Made by a program: the position numbers and the translations under genes | Part shown: piece by piece, positions 51,586-61,331 of the stretch | How the letters are laid out: every line of letters starts with the position of its first letter | Numbering within the stretch: the first letter of the stretch is position 1 | Assembly: GCA_001771065.1 (NCBI GenBank) | Contig: MESQ01000048.1 | Coordinates: 1 to 64,000 of the forward strand | DNA length: 64,000 nucleotides | Direction of reading: 5' to 3' | Origin: Burkholderiales bacterium RIFOXYD12_FULL_59_19 | Lineage (GTDB): Bacteria; Pseudomonadota; Gammaproteobacteria; Burkholderiales; Burkholderiaceae_C | The notes under the pieces: generated by a model | Told to the model about the DNA's origin: nothing | What the model saw: only the letters and a program-made list of their open reading frames with translations | The model's database searches: none

Positions 51586-53295
51586 TCAGGTATTGATGCC
51601 GACAGAGGACTGGTAGTGATTGCGCTGTTGGGTCTTGGCCGCAAACAGGGCTTGATCACCACGCTGAAGCATGGTGTCTATGGTGTCGTCGGCTTGCTGC
51701 AGGTGCCCGCCCACACTCACGCTGAGTCGAATCACTTCACCGGATTCGCTGGTAACGGCAGTGCATTTTTCGACCTCTGCCCGCAAGCGTTCTCCCAGCA
51801 TGTCGAGCGTACTCTGACTGACCCGCGGTAGCAGCACCAGGAATTCGTCACCGCCCCATCTTGATACGGCATCATAGGTGCGTACCGTCTGCGAGATCAG
51901 TTGCGCTATGGTTTTAATGGCCTGGTCACCCGCAGCGTGACCAAACTGGTCGTTGACGTCCTTGAACCTGTCCACGTCCAGCCAAAGAATGCCCAGTTGG
52001 CCGAATTCACGGCGCGAACGCTGCAGTTCGGCCTCCAGCCGCGCCAACATGCCGCGCCGGTTCAGCAACTCCGTCATGGGGTCAATCCGGGTGAGCTTCT
52101 CCAAAGCGGCCGTGCGCTCCTGCACTTTGGTCTCAAGGTCCCGACGGGCTTGCGACACGGCATGCGCCATGGTGACGAAGCGCTGCATCAGGTGATTGAT
52201 TTCACCCGTACCCAGTTTGTCCAATGCTGGCACGCTGTCCTGACCGCTTTCTACCAGCGACATGGCCTGGTCCAATTTCTCAAGCGGTGTCACCACGTAG
52301 TGACGCAGGACCAAATTGAACAACACAAGCAAACTGATCAGGGTCAGCGCGTACACCGCCATCAAACCTGTAAATTCGCTGAATGGCAGCAGCACATCGA
52401 GATCCAGCAGGGTGATTTCGTACCAGTCGATTTCGGGCAGGTAGGTGACGCCGGCCAGGTGCCGTTTGCCGTCCAGTGTCACAAACACCGTGGCCACCGT
52501 CTTGTCCCGTGCTTCAAGCGAGTGCATGGCGTTCAACACAGCGGCCTGGTCCTGCTTGCGCTCGAACAGCAGATGGATGGTGTTTTGTTGCGCCGGGCTT
52601 TTGCTGACCGAGCCAAAGTCGATGAGTTTTTGATCGCGGTGGAGCTGAATGGCGCCAGCATGGTCAACGAACAGGCTGGTGACGCCCGGCACGTGCTCTT
52701 CGACGACATTTTTGATAAAAGAAGTCAGGTCCAGCCCGGTGCCAACCATGCCCAGGATGTTATCGCCATCCCGAATCAGAATGTCGATCCAAAGCTTGGT
52801 GATACCCAGGTTCAGGTCCGGGTTGACATTGATGTGCAGGCTGCGCTGTTGCCGGATCAGGTCAAAAAACCAGGCATCCTTGGCCGCTTTGGCGTCTAGC
52901 ACATAGCGAAATTCCTTGCCGGCAAATTCGTTGCTGGCGTTGTTATGAAAATACTTGCCGTTGTTCAGCAGCGCGACAAAATAGCTCTTGTCCTGAAAGT
53001 TCTGACGGTAGCTTTCCAGTTCGGCAAAGGCCAACTGGGTGGACGCCGTATCGTCAGGCGCGCGTGCCCAACGGCGCAGCACATCCGAGTTGGCCAACTG
53101 CCTGGCCAGCGCCACTTCGCGCAGGATGGGCAGCAAGGTGCGACTCTTGTCATAGAGCACCTGTTTTTCTGCATAACGCATGGCCCACTGCGCGAAGATG
53201 CTGTCGGCCATGGCACGCACCGCCAACCATGAAGGGGCAGCCACCACCAGGAAAAACAGGGCGGTGAGTAAAAGGAATCTAGGGCGCAGGTTCAT
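51586..53295 (-). CDS. Membrane diguanylate cyclase with Cache-like sensor
   Basis: 569 aa from the ATG at 53295 (MNLRPRFLLLTALFF); nearby ATGs upstream are alternatives. Membrane segments at about residues 6-27 and 318-340 enclose a ~290-residue periplasmic sensor with features of Cache domains (FVALLNNGKYFHNNAS, GMVGTGLDLTSFIKNVV, PEIDWYEITLLDLD). A HAMP-like linker and coiled coil lead to GGDEF: DPMTELLNRRGMLARLE, LDVDRFKDVNDQFGH, RWGGDEFLVLL. RTYD five residues before it is an intact I-site. No EAL. Makes c-di-GMP. 48 bases after the CoA-transferase start, same strand, so reads toward it. Confidence 0.92.
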   Translation of the reverse strand: MNLRPRFLLLTALFFLVVAAPSWLAVRAMADSIFAQWAMRYAEKQVLYDKSRTLLPILREVALARQLANSDVLRRWARAPDDTASTQLAFAELESYRQNFQDKSYFVALLNNGKYFHNNASNEFAGKEFRYVLDAKAAKDAWFFDLIRQQRSLHINVNPDLNLGITKLWIDILIRDGDNILGMVGTGLDLTSFIKNVVEEHVPGVTSLFVDHAGAIQLHRDQKLIDFGSVSKSPAQQNTIHLLFERKQDQAAVLNAMHSLEARDKTVATVFVTLDGKRHLAGVTYLPEIDWYEITLLDLDVLLPFSEFTGLMAVYALTLISLLVLFNLVLRHYVVTPLEKLDQAMSLVESGQDSVPALDKLGTGEINHLMQRFVTMAHAVSQARRDLETKVQERTAALEKLTRIDPMTELLNRRGMLARLEAELQRSRREFGQLGILWLDVDRFKDVNDQFGHAAGDQAIKTIAQLISQTVRTYDAVSRWGGDEFLVLLPRVSQSTLDMLGERLRAEVEKCTAVTSESGEVIRLSVSVGGHLQQADDTIDTMLQRGDQALFAAKTQQRNHYQSSVGINT

Positions 53296-53558
53296 GACCA
53301 TCATGCATCGGGGCGGTCGCGTGGAACACAAAAATCCAAGTTGTTTCAGGCCCTCAATGGTAGCGAGTAAAGCTGCCGCTACTCAGGATGCGGGTCACAG
53401 CTGAAATTTTCCACCAAAGCTGTAGCGAATACCGGGGTAAACCAGGCGCGCCAGGCTGGCCAACAGGTAAAGCAGGACTACGTGCGGACGATGCAACAGC
53501 TCTGGACCTGACGCGTTCCTGTTGCTAAAAATCGATAACGACCGTTGGACGGCGACAA
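53296..53558. other. Intergenic between formate dehydrogenase and the cyclase
   Basis: 263 bp. The minus strand at 53398-53470 reads LLASLARLVYPGIRYSFGGK and ends FQL-stop, resembling the last beta strand of an outer-membrane barrel. No start codon nearby; at most a remnant. Confidence 0.3.
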
Positions 53559-56420
53559 TCAATCTTTCACGTAGCCAGATGCCACTGCGGCGACACCATT
53601 GCGGTGAATGGCGACGGCACAATACTTGAACTCGGGAATTTTTCCGAACGGGTCAAGCGCGGCATTGGTCATCAGGTTGGCTGCCGCCTCGTGATACGCA
53701 AAGGGAACAAAGACGCAGCCTGAGGGTGTCCCATCATCCCGGCGGACGTGAATGACCACCTCGCCGCGGCGCGATTGCACCGTGATCACGTCCCCTGGCG
53801 ATAGTCCCAAGGCCGTCAGATCGTCACCACATAAGGACGCGGTGGCGATGGGTTCAATGGCATCCAGCACGGCGGCGCGGCGCGTCATGCTGCCGGTGTG
53901 CCAGTGCTCAAGCTGTCGCCCGGTGATGAGCACGAAAGGATATTTCGCATCCGGCCGCTCGTTGGCGGGAATGATGTCGGCCGGCACCAGATGCACCCGG
54001 CCATCGGTCGTATCAAAGCGGTCCAAAAAGACCGTCGGTGCGCCCGGATCATCCGCGCTCAAGCAGGGGTAGGTGACGCTGGATTCACGCTGTAACCGCT
54101 CCCACGTGATGCCCGCGATGGTGGCATGCATGGCTTGACGCATTTCTTCATAGACGGCAGCCACCCCATTGTGCTCGCCCAAATAGCGCCATGACAGGCC
54201 CATGCGCTTGGCAATTTGCTGGATGATCCACAGATCAGGCATGGCCTGGCCTGGAGGTTCGATGGCCTGTTTGCCAAGTTGCACCATGCGGTCGGTGTTG
54301 CTGACCGTGCCGGTTTTCTCTGGCCAGGCCGTCGCGGGCAACACCACATCGGCAAGCCATGCAGTTTCGGTCATGAAAATGTCTTGCACCACCAGGTGCG
54401 CCAGACTTGCCAGCGCGTGGCGTGCATGGTTCAAGTCGGGGTCGCTCATGGCCGGGTTCTCGCCCATGATGTACATGCCGCGCACCTTGTGCGGATCGGT
54501 GTCCGGCGCCAAGGCCTTGTGCATGATTTCCACGACGGTGTAGCCGGGCTGGTCGTCGAGCTTCGTGTCCCAAAATTTCTCGAACCAGCCATGTGCGGCT
54601 TTGTTGGTGACGTGCTGGTAGTTGGGGAACATCATGGGAATCAAACCGGCGTCACTGGCGCCCTGCACGTTGTTTTGCCCGCGCAGCGGATGCAGGCCGG
54701 AGCCGGGTTTTCCGATCTGGCCTGTGACTGCCGCCAGTGCTATCAGGCAGCGGGCGTTGTCGGTGCCATGGACGTGCTGGCTCACGCCCATGCCCCACAG
54801 AATCATGGCGCCTTTAGCCTTGGCAAACGCGCGCGCCACTTCACGCAGGGTCGGCGCCGGAATGCCGCAGATCGGCGACATGGTCTCGGGGCTGTAATCC
54901 TTGACGTTTTCTCTCAGGGCCTCGAAGTTACTGGCGCGAGTGCGGATGAACTCCTCATCGGCCAAGCCCTCTTCAATGACGGTGTGGATCAACGCATTGA
55001 GCGTGGCCACATCGGTGTCGGCCTTGAATTGCAGCGTGCGCCAGGCGTGTTTGCTGATGTCAGTCACGCGCGGGTCGGCGAGCACGATCCTGGCGCCTCT
55101 TTGGGCCGCATTTTTCATCCAGGTGGCCGCCACCGGATGATTCGACGTAGGGTTGGAGCCGATGATGAAAATCAGGTCCGAGTGCGCCACGTCGTTGACC
55201 TGGTTGCTCACTGCCCCGGACCCCACACCCTCCAACAGCGCTGCGACGCTGGAGGCATGGCACAGGCGGGTGCAATGGTCCACGTTGTTGGAGCCGAAGC
55301 CGGTGCGCACCAGTTTCTGGAATAAATAGGCTTCTTCGTTGCTTCCCTTGGCCGAACCAAAGCCAGCCAGCGACTTCTTGCCATGCGTATCGCGCAGGCC
55401 TTTGAGCGTGCCCGAGGTCAGTGCCAATGCTTCTTCCCAGCTTGCCTCCCGAAACACGGAAGACCAATCTGCCGAGTCGCGATTGAGATCCTGCAGCGCG
55501 GCAGGGTCTTTGGGCACGCCAGTTTTACGAATCAGCGGTACGGTCAAACGCTGCCGACTGTGCGCGTAGTCAAAACCGAAGCGCCCTTTCACGCATAACC
55601 GGTTGTGGTTGGCGGGACCGTCGCGTCCGTCCACACCCACAATTTTGTTGTCTTTGACCTTGTAAGTGAGCAGGCAGCCCACACCACAGAAGGGGCAGAC
55701 CGAGTCCACCTTTTTGTCCACCAGCTGCGAACCGGTTTGCGTTTTTGGCATCAACGCGCCCGTGGGGCAGGCCTGCACACATTCACCGCAGGCCACACAG
55801 GTGCTGTCACCCATGGCGTCGTTCAAGTCAAATACGATCTTGCTGTGCGCGCCGCGCAGGGCGTAGCCAATGACGTCGTTCACCTGCTCTTCCCGGCAGG
55901 CGCGAACGCAGCGCTTGCACTGGATGCAGGCATCGAGATTGACGGCCATGGCCGGGTGTGACAGATCGGCCTTGGGTTGCTCGCGACGCAAGGTCTTGAG
56001 CGCAGGGCGCACAGAGACGTTCATGCGTGCAGCCCAGTCGCTTAGTTCGCCGTGCTGCTGCGACTCGTCCTGTTCATTCCATTTGTAGCCGACATCCGGC
56101 ATGTCGGACAGCAGCATCTCAAGCACCATCTTCTGGCTCTTGATCGCGCGTTCGCTCCTTGCCTGCACTTGCATGCCCGCGACGGCACTGCGACAGCAAC
56201 TGGGGGCCAATGTGCGCTCGCCCTTGATTTCGACGACACAGGCGCGGCAATTGCCGTCGGCTCGGTAGCCATCCTTGTCGCAAAGGTGGGGAATATCGAT
56301 GCCATGGCGCTTGGCCGCCTTGAGGATGGTTTCACCCTCGAACGCATGAATGGTTTGGTTGTCGAGCTTGAACTCAACGGTTCTCGGCGTGACGTCGGTC
56401 AATTTGGCAGGCGCGTTCAT
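53559..56420 (-). CDS. fdsA: NAD-dependent formate dehydrogenase, alpha (molybdo/tungsto) subunit, Cys form
   Basis: 953 aa. Domains in order: NuoG-like [2Fe-2S] ferredoxin (about residues 15-90; CDKDGYRADGNCRAC), a His/Cys region, two [4Fe-4S] clusters (CIQCKRCVRAC, CVACGECVQACP), the catalytic [4Fe-4S] (CPFCGVGC) and bis-MGD domains. The metal ligand is Cys387 in CTRLCHASSV, so no selenocysteine is needed; the adjacent His is the conserved proton acceptor. Oxidises formate to CO2 and passes electrons to the fused beta subunit for NAD reduction. It starts immediately after the fdsB stop. No fdsC/fdsD chaperone genes follow. Confidence 0.94.
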   Translation of the reverse strand: MNAPAKLTDVTPRTVEFKLDNQTIHAFEGETILKAAKRHGIDIPHLCDKDGYRADGNCRACVVEIKGERTLAPSCCRSAVAGMQVQARSERAIKSQKMVLEMLLSDMPDVGYKWNEQDESQQHGELSDWAARMNVSVRPALKTLRREQPKADLSHPAMAVNLDACIQCKRCVRACREEQVNDVIGYALRGAHSKIVFDLNDAMGDSTCVACGECVQACPTGALMPKTQTGSQLVDKKVDSVCPFCGVGCLLTYKVKDNKIVGVDGRDGPANHNRLCVKGRFGFDYAHSRQRLTVPLIRKTGVPKDPAALQDLNRDSADWSSVFREASWEEALALTSGTLKGLRDTHGKKSLAGFGSAKGSNEEAYLFQKLVRTGFGSNNVDHCTRLCHASSVAALLEGVGSGAVSNQVNDVAHSDLIFIIGSNPTSNHPVAATWMKNAAQRGARIVLADPRVTDISKHAWRTLQFKADTDVATLNALIHTVIEEGLADEEFIRTRASNFEALRENVKDYSPETMSPICGIPAPTLREVARAFAKAKGAMILWGMGVSQHVHGTDNARCLIALAAVTGQIGKPGSGLHPLRGQNNVQGASDAGLIPMMFPNYQHVTNKAAHGWFEKFWDTKLDDQPGYTVVEIMHKALAPDTDPHKVRGMYIMGENPAMSDPDLNHARHALASLAHLVVQDIFMTETAWLADVVLPATAWPEKTGTVSNTDRMVQLGKQAIEPPGQAMPDLWIIQQIAKRMGLSWRYLGEHNGVAAVYEEMRQAMHATIAGITWERLQRESSVTYPCLSADDPGAPTVFLDRFDTTDGRVHLVPADIIPANERPDAKYPFVLITGRQLEHWHTGSMTRRAAVLDAIEPIATASLCGDDLTALGLSPGDVITVQSRRGEVVIHVRRDDGTPSGCVFVPFAYHEAAANLMTNAALDPFGKIPEFKYCAVAIHRNGVAAVASGYVKD

Positions 56421-58235
56421 CTAGACGATCTCCTGGGGAAAGTACCTCTGGATGCTGCGCACCGGGTTCGGCGCAGCTTGACCCAGGCCGCAAATGGACG
56501 CATCTGTCATCACGATGTTCAGGTCTTCCAGCGTGGTGTTGTCCCACACAGCCGCCTCCATCAACTTGACCGCCTTCGCGGTGCCCACGCGACACGGCGT
56601 GCACTGGCCACAACTTTCATGCGAGAAAAATCGCATCATGTTCAGCGCTGCATCGCGCGCCCGGTCATGTTGACTGAGCACGATGATCGCCGCTGAGCCA
56701 ATGAAGCAACCATACGGTTGCAGGGTGTCAAAGTCCAGTGGAATGTTGTTCAGGCTGGCTGGCAAGATGCCACCTGACGCGCCACCCGGCAAGTAGGCAT
56801 ACAGCGTGTGACCGTCCAGCATGCCGTCGCAATACTCGTCAATCAATTCTTGCAAGGTAATGCCCGCCGGTGCCAGCTTGACACCGGGGTGCTTGACCCG
56901 GCCGCTGACACTGAAGCTGCGCAGCCCTTGGCGGCCATGACGGCCAAAGCCGCTGAACCAGTCTGCACCCTTCTCCACAATGTCACGCACCCAGTACAGG
57001 GTTTCAAAATTATGTTCCAGCGTGGGGCGACCAAACAAACCCACCTGCGCAATGTAAGGCGGGCGCATACGCGGCTCACCCCGTTTGCCTTCAATGCTCT
57101 CGATCATGGCGGACTCTTCGCCACAGATGTAAGCTCCGGCGCCCCGCCGCAGTTCAATGGTAGGCAAGGCGATATGGCACGGATAAGGCGGGTTGGCCTG
57201 CAATTTGGCCAACTCGGTCTCTAGAATGGCGCGGCAACCGTGGTATTCGTCTCGCAAGTACACATAACAGGCGTCAATGCCCACCACCTGTGCGGCAATC
57301 AACAAGCCTTCCAGAAACCGGTGTGGATCGCGCTCCAGATAGGTGCGGTCTTTGAACGTGCCAGGTTCGCCTTCATCGATGTTCACGGCCATGAGCCGGG
57401 GTGCGGGCTGCTCGCGCACGATGCGCCATTTGCGTCCGGCCGGAAAACCCGCGCCACCCAGGCCCCGCAGGCCGGAGTCTTCCATTGTCTTGATGAGGCG
57501 ATCAGCAGCCACTTCACCGTTCGCCAAAGCAGCGGCCAGGGAATAGCCGCCATGTGCACGGTAGGTGTCATAGCCAGCGAAGTCTGGCGAGACTTGAATT
57601 GCTTGCGGAAGCGGAGAAATGCTCTCTTGCGCGTGCAGGGAAGGTACAAAATGAGTGGTCCCTAGTGCATCCGGGTGTTTGACTGCAGCCGACCTGGCCA
57701 TTGAAACAACCGTGTTCGCGGTGGCCAGCGGCACCGGGCACTGGTGTACTACTGCCACCGGCGCCTGCTCGCAGCGCCCCAGGCAGGACACAGGTATTAC
57801 CCGCACATCGGCAGAGCCCAGCAAGTCAGGCAAGCATGCCAACAGCTTTTTCGAACCAGCCAACTCACAGCTCAGGCCATCACACACCCGGATCGTCAAG
57901 CCTGGCACCTGCGCGTCGTCTATCACCACATTGAAGTGGTGATAGAAGGTGGCCGCCTCATAGACCTCGGCCATGGGAATATTCATTTCTTTGGCCAGAG
58001 CCACCAGATGCCGGTCATGCAGGCAGAGAAACGCATCATTGAGTTTGTGCAAGTACTCGATCAGCAGATCGCGTCGATGCGGTGCACCGTCCATCAGAGC
58101 ACGCACTTCATGCAGCGAAGTCTTGTCAGCCTGGCGCCCTTTGAGCTTGCTTTTGCGGCGAATGCGCTCGCGCATCTCATCCACGGTGGCAAGTGCTATG
58201 GTTTTTTTCTCGTTAAATGACCTGCCTGCTGACAT
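56421..58235 (-). CDS. fdsB: Formate dehydrogenase NAD-reducing subunit, NuoE-NuoF fusion
   Basis: 604 aa from the ATG at 58235 (MSAGRSFNEK), with GGAGA ahead. Residues about 40-190 are NuoE-like with a [2Fe-2S] site (CDGLSCELAG, CLGRCEQAP); from about 230 on it is NuoF-like: FMN loop GLGGAGFPAGRKW, NAD region NIDEGEPGTFKDRTYLERDP, GAGAYICGEESAMIES, and the [4Fe-4S] Cys set SCGQCTPCRVG with a distal Cys in SICGLGQ. Cupriavidus-type enzymes have these as separate FdsG and FdsB; the fusion resembles the Methylobacterium Fdh1 beta subunit. TAG abuts the fdsA ATG. Confidence 0.92.
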   Translation of the reverse strand: MSAGRSFNEKKTIALATVDEMRERIRRKSKLKGRQADKTSLHEVRALMDGAPHRRDLLIEYLHKLNDAFLCLHDRHLVALAKEMNIPMAEVYEAATFYHHFNVVIDDAQVPGLTIRVCDGLSCELAGSKKLLACLPDLLGSADVRVIPVSCLGRCEQAPVAVVHQCPVPLATANTVVSMARSAAVKHPDALGTTHFVPSLHAQESISPLPQAIQVSPDFAGYDTYRAHGGYSLAAALANGEVAADRLIKTMEDSGLRGLGGAGFPAGRKWRIVREQPAPRLMAVNIDEGEPGTFKDRTYLERDPHRFLEGLLIAAQVVGIDACYVYLRDEYHGCRAILETELAKLQANPPYPCHIALPTIELRRGAGAYICGEESAMIESIEGKRGEPRMRPPYIAQVGLFGRPTLEHNFETLYWVRDIVEKGADWFSGFGRHGRQGLRSFSVSGRVKHPGVKLAPAGITLQELIDEYCDGMLDGHTLYAYLPGGASGGILPASLNNIPLDFDTLQPYGCFIGSAAIIVLSQHDRARDAALNMMRFFSHESCGQCTPCRVGTAKAVKLMEAAVWDNTTLEDLNIVMTDASICGLGQAAPNPVRSIQRYFPQEIV

Positions 58236-58338
58236 GCTGTCTCCGTATATTTTTACCCGCTTGTTGCGGGCTCGGGGCAGTGTCAAGCAGGAATCAACTG
58301 TGCGTCAAATTTTTTCTGCACATTGCCCAATAAAGGAA

Positions 58339-58372
58339 TTGAATGATTGGTAAGGGTATTCCATGCATTCAA
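58339..58372. promoter_or_regulatory. Inverted repeat before the formate dehydrogenase operon
   Basis: TTGAATG (58339-58345) and CATTCAA (58366-58372) form a 7-bp inverted repeat with 20-base spacing, about 104 bases before the fdsB start and touching the LysR stop codon. Position suits a LysR-type activator site; binding is inferred. Confidence 0.35.
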
Positions 58373-59361
58373 ACAAAGTGTTGACGTCGGGACGCTATAC
58401 CGCCGCCAGGCACCTCTGATTTAAGCAAGCCAGCATAAGACACCACATGCTGTCGCCACATTGAATCAGACGCCATGTTGAGTGCGGCACGAAGTGCATG
58501 TGAAGGTCGATCATTAAAAGAATACATGAACCCTATTGGCGTTAACACCTCCGGGGCGCTCAGCGGGACCGCCTCCAGCTCTGAATAGCCACGGAGGACA
58601 CCAATAAGTGCGCCTGGCAAAATACTGCTAATTTCGCCCACCAATACGGTCAAGCCGAGCGTCAAAATTGAATTTGTCTCGATGACAGGCTTGATCGTTA
58701 AACCGGCTTGCTTAAAGGCAGCGTCAACAATCGTGCGATTGTGCATTTCTGGCGTCAACAGACACAGTGGCAAACGTGACGCAGCTTGCCATGACATGGA
58801 GCGTTTCAGGATACGCAAGCCTTTTCCTGCAGACTTTCCCGCGCGCCGCAGTAAGAAATACCGTTCGGTGTACTGATCAATCGTCTTGATTTTGGCGGCA
58901 CGCGTCTTGAGACGGTCGGTGTATCCGAGTGCCATATCCACGGAAAGGCTCTCCAGACCGGCCTCGATATCGGGAGAACTCATCGACAGCAGAACAAGAG
59001 AAAGGCCTGGGTGATGCGCATGCAATACACCCGAGAACCGCGCGGCAATGGGCATCACCGAAGGCACCGCGCCCAGCTTCAACGTACCAACCGGCCGACC
59101 TGCCGCGCTCTTGAGATCCTGCTGCAAGAGCTCCTGTTCATGAAGCATCCGTTGCGCGGTTGAAAATATGCGTTCACCCTCGGGAGTAAAGCTTTGAAAA
59201 GAGCGGCCCCGTTTGACGATGGCGGTTCCAAACTCCTCCTCCAGGGCCCGAATCGCGTTGGATAAAGCTGGCTGCGTGATATGGCATGCCTCTGCAGCGC
59301 GTCCGAAATGTTTGTGTTGATGTAGAGCAACAAGATATCGCAAAGATGTGAACAAGCTCAT
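58369..59361 (-). CDS. LysR-family transcriptional regulator
   Basis: 330 aa from the ATG at 59361 (MSLFTSLRYLVALHQHKHFG). N-terminal winged HTH (FGRAAEACHITQPALSNAIRALEEEFG-type, residues about 18-44) and a periplasmic-binding-like effector domain (GTLKLGAVPSVMPIAARF onward). Same strand as the formate dehydrogenase genes and 133 bases before them, as in other betaproteobacteria where a LysR protein (FdsR) controls this operon. Effector not determinable. Confidence 0.88.
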   Translation of the reverse strand: MSLFTSLRYLVALHQHKHFGRAAEACHITQPALSNAIRALEEEFGTAIVKRGRSFQSFTPEGERIFSTAQRMLHEQELLQQDLKSAAGRPVGTLKLGAVPSVMPIAARFSGVLHAHHPGLSLVLLSMSSPDIEAGLESLSVDMALGYTDRLKTRAAKIKTIDQYTERYFLLRRAGKSAGKGLRILKRSMSWQAASRLPLCLLTPEMHNRTIVDAAFKQAGLTIKPVIETNSILTLGLTVLVGEISSILPGALIGVLRGYSELEAVPLSAPEVLTPIGFMYSFNDRPSHALRAALNMASDSMWRQHVVSYAGLLKSEVPGGGIASRRQHFV

Positions 59362-59421
59362 GGGCAGCAATGATATCTACTTCGATTCATTCAGCACCGT
59401 AACGCTCATCCTCCGACTGCC

Positions 59422-60303
59422 TCAACCCGCCGCAGCGGCCATGCGCAGCCTGCGCGCCGCATCATCGGCCCGGGCATCGTCAATTTCACGCAACACCGCC
59501 TGCATGTCGACGCTGGCCTGCGCACGCTCGAAGCGGCCGGTCAGCACCGACGCATTGCTGAGCAGTCCGGCCTGGTACAGGCTCCAGATCTCGGGGCCGT
59601 ACTGGGTGGCCAGCAGCTCGGGCGCAAACTGGCCAAAGAAGTCGCGCAGGTTGGCCACATCGCGCAGCAGCATGCGCTGCGCATGGTTGTTGCCAGCGGC
59701 ATCGACCGCCTGCGGCAGGTCAATGATGACGGGGCCGTCCAGCCCTTCAGTGCCGTCCACCCCCGGCGTGTGCGCCAGCAGGATGTTGAACTCCGACAAA
59801 TCCCCGTGCACCACGCCCGCGCACAGCATGCGCACCACCTCCTTGATGAGCGTGGTATGGTGGGCGCGGGCCTGTTCCGGGGTGAACGCCACATCGTTCA
59901 AGCGCGGGGCGGCGTCGCCGTGGGCATCGGTCACCAGCTCCATCAGCAGCACGCCGTCGCAAAAATTGTACGGTTGTGGCACCCGCACCCCCGCTGCGGC
60001 CAGGCGGTAGAGTGCATCGACTTCGGCGCTTTGCCAGGCGGCTTCTTGCTCTTGCCGTCCAAATTTGCTGCCCTTGGCCATGGCACGCGCCGAGCGCGAG
60101 TTTTTGACCTTGCGGTTTTCGGTGTAGTCCACCGCTTGGCGAAAGCTGCGGTGGGTGGCTTCCTTGTAGATCTTGGCGCAGCGGGTGTCATCACCACAGC
60201 GCACCACAAAGACCATGGCCTCCTTGCCGCTCATGAGCTGGCGCACCACGCTGTCGATCAGGCCTTCTTCAATGAGGGATTGCAGTCTGGGAGGTGGTTT
60301 CAT
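59422..60303 (-). CDS. RIO-type atypical protein kinase
   Basis: 293 aa from the ATG at 60303 (MKPPPRLQSLIEEG). ATP-binding Lys region (KEAMVFVVRCGDDTRCAKIYKE-type loop), catalytic HGDLSEFNIL with Asp and Asn, and metal-binding Asp in IDLPQAVD: the full RIO1 pattern. Cytoplasmic Ser kinase; in bacteria the role is little known, with links proposed to stress responses and envelope. Monocistronic by spacing. Confidence 0.9.
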   Translation of the reverse strand: MKPPPRLQSLIEEGLIDSVVRQLMSGKEAMVFVVRCGDDTRCAKIYKEATHRSFRQAVDYTENRKVKNSRSARAMAKGSKFGRQEQEAAWQSAEVDALYRLAAAGVRVPQPYNFCDGVLLMELVTDAHGDAAPRLNDVAFTPEQARAHHTTLIKEVVRMLCAGVVHGDLSEFNILLAHTPGVDGTEGLDGPVIIDLPQAVDAAGNNHAQRMLLRDVANLRDFFGQFAPELLATQYGPEIWSLYQAGLLSNASVLTGRFERAQASVDMQAVLREIDDARADDAARRLRMAAAAG

Positions 60304-60436
60304 GGAGGGTTCGCGCCTTGGGTGTTGGCTCGATTGTCGTGCCCCGGCCATACCACGACGCCAGTCAAGGCCTTGGCTCTAGACTCTGCACCTTGTCTCA
60401 GCCCACAAAACCCAATCTCATGAGCCTTTTAAAAAC

Positions 60437-61321
60437 ATGAATGCAGGTGTGTTTTATGCCGCGCTGGCCTATACGGCCTGGGGTTTGTTGCCGATCTTTT
60501 TCAAACAGCTCGGGGCAGTTAATCCGTTTGAGGTGGTGATGCACCGTATGGTGTGGGCGCTGGTGTTTTTGCTGTGTGTGCTGACCGTGCTCAGGCGCTG
60601 GGCCTGGCTGCGTAATGTGGCCAGCCAGCCGCGGGTGCTGGCAGCGTTTGCGGTGTCGGCCTTGCTGCTGTCTGTGAATTGGTCGGTGTATGTGTGGGCG
60701 GTGCACAACGCCCACGTGGTGGATGCCAGCCTGGGCTATTTCATCTTGCCGCTGGTGAATGTGGCGTTTGGTTTTATCTTTCTGAAAGAGCGTCCGCGCC
60801 CCGGTCAGTGGCTGGCCGTGGCGGTGGCGGCCACGGGGGTGTTGTGGCTGGCGGTGCAGGCCGGGCGCTTGCCTTGGGTGGCTTTGGTACTGGCCTTCAC
60901 GTTTGGCTTTTATGGCCTGCTGCGCAAGCTGGCCACGCTGGGCGCACTGGAGGGGCTGACGCTGGAGACCCTGCTGCTGGCTCCGTTCGCCGCGGGCTTG
61001 CTGGTGTGGTGGACCAGGCATGGGCAAGGTGCGCTGGTGCAGGGCGACGTGGCCACCCTGGGTTGGCTGCTGCTGGCCGGGCCAATAACCGCTGTGCCGT
61101 TGTTGCTGTTTGCGGCGGGCGCACGCCGTATTCCCATGGCCACACTGGGTATCCTGCAATACATTTCGCCCAGTCTGCAAATGCTGGTGGGGGTGTGGTT
61201 GTACGGTGAGGCGTTTGAATCCGCACGTTTTGGCGGCTTTGGTCTGGTCTGGGCGGCGCTGGTGGTCTATAGCCTGGAAGGCTTGTGGATTGGGTGCAGA
61301 CCGCTATCAAATCAGAATTGA
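60437..61321 (+). CDS. rarD: RarD-family EamA transporter
   Basis: 294 aa with ten predicted membrane segments. Start MNAGVFYAALAYTAWGLLPI and the motifs VHNAHVVDASLGYFILPL and AARRIPMATLGILQYISPSL (written here as split hydrophobic stretches) are those of RarD. Family members are predicted permeases of the drug/metabolite superfamily; substrate unknown (chloramphenicol was suggested only from phenotype). Ends 10 bases before the next gene. Confidence 0.9.
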   Translation: MNAGVFYAALAYTAWGLLPIFFKQLGAVNPFEVVMHRMVWALVFLLCVLTVLRRWAWLRNVASQPRVLAAFAVSALLLSVNWSVYVWAVHNAHVVDASLGYFILPLVNVAFGFIFLKERPRPGQWLAVAVAATGVLWLAVQAGRLPWVALVLAFTFGFYGLLRKLATLGALEGLTLETLLLAPFAAGLLVWWTRHGQGALVQGDVATLGWLLLAGPITAVPLLLFAAGARRIPMATLGILQYISPSLQMLVGVWLYGEAFESARFGGFGLVWAALVVYSLEGLWIGCRPLSNQN

Positions 61322-61331
61322 ACAAAAACGT

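Noticed and set aside
53395-53622. 75-aa minus-strand frame overlapping the fdsA end
   Set aside because: It overlaps the true end of the formate dehydrogenase gene and has no start signal; only its last residues look barrel-like, reported as a low-interest remnant.
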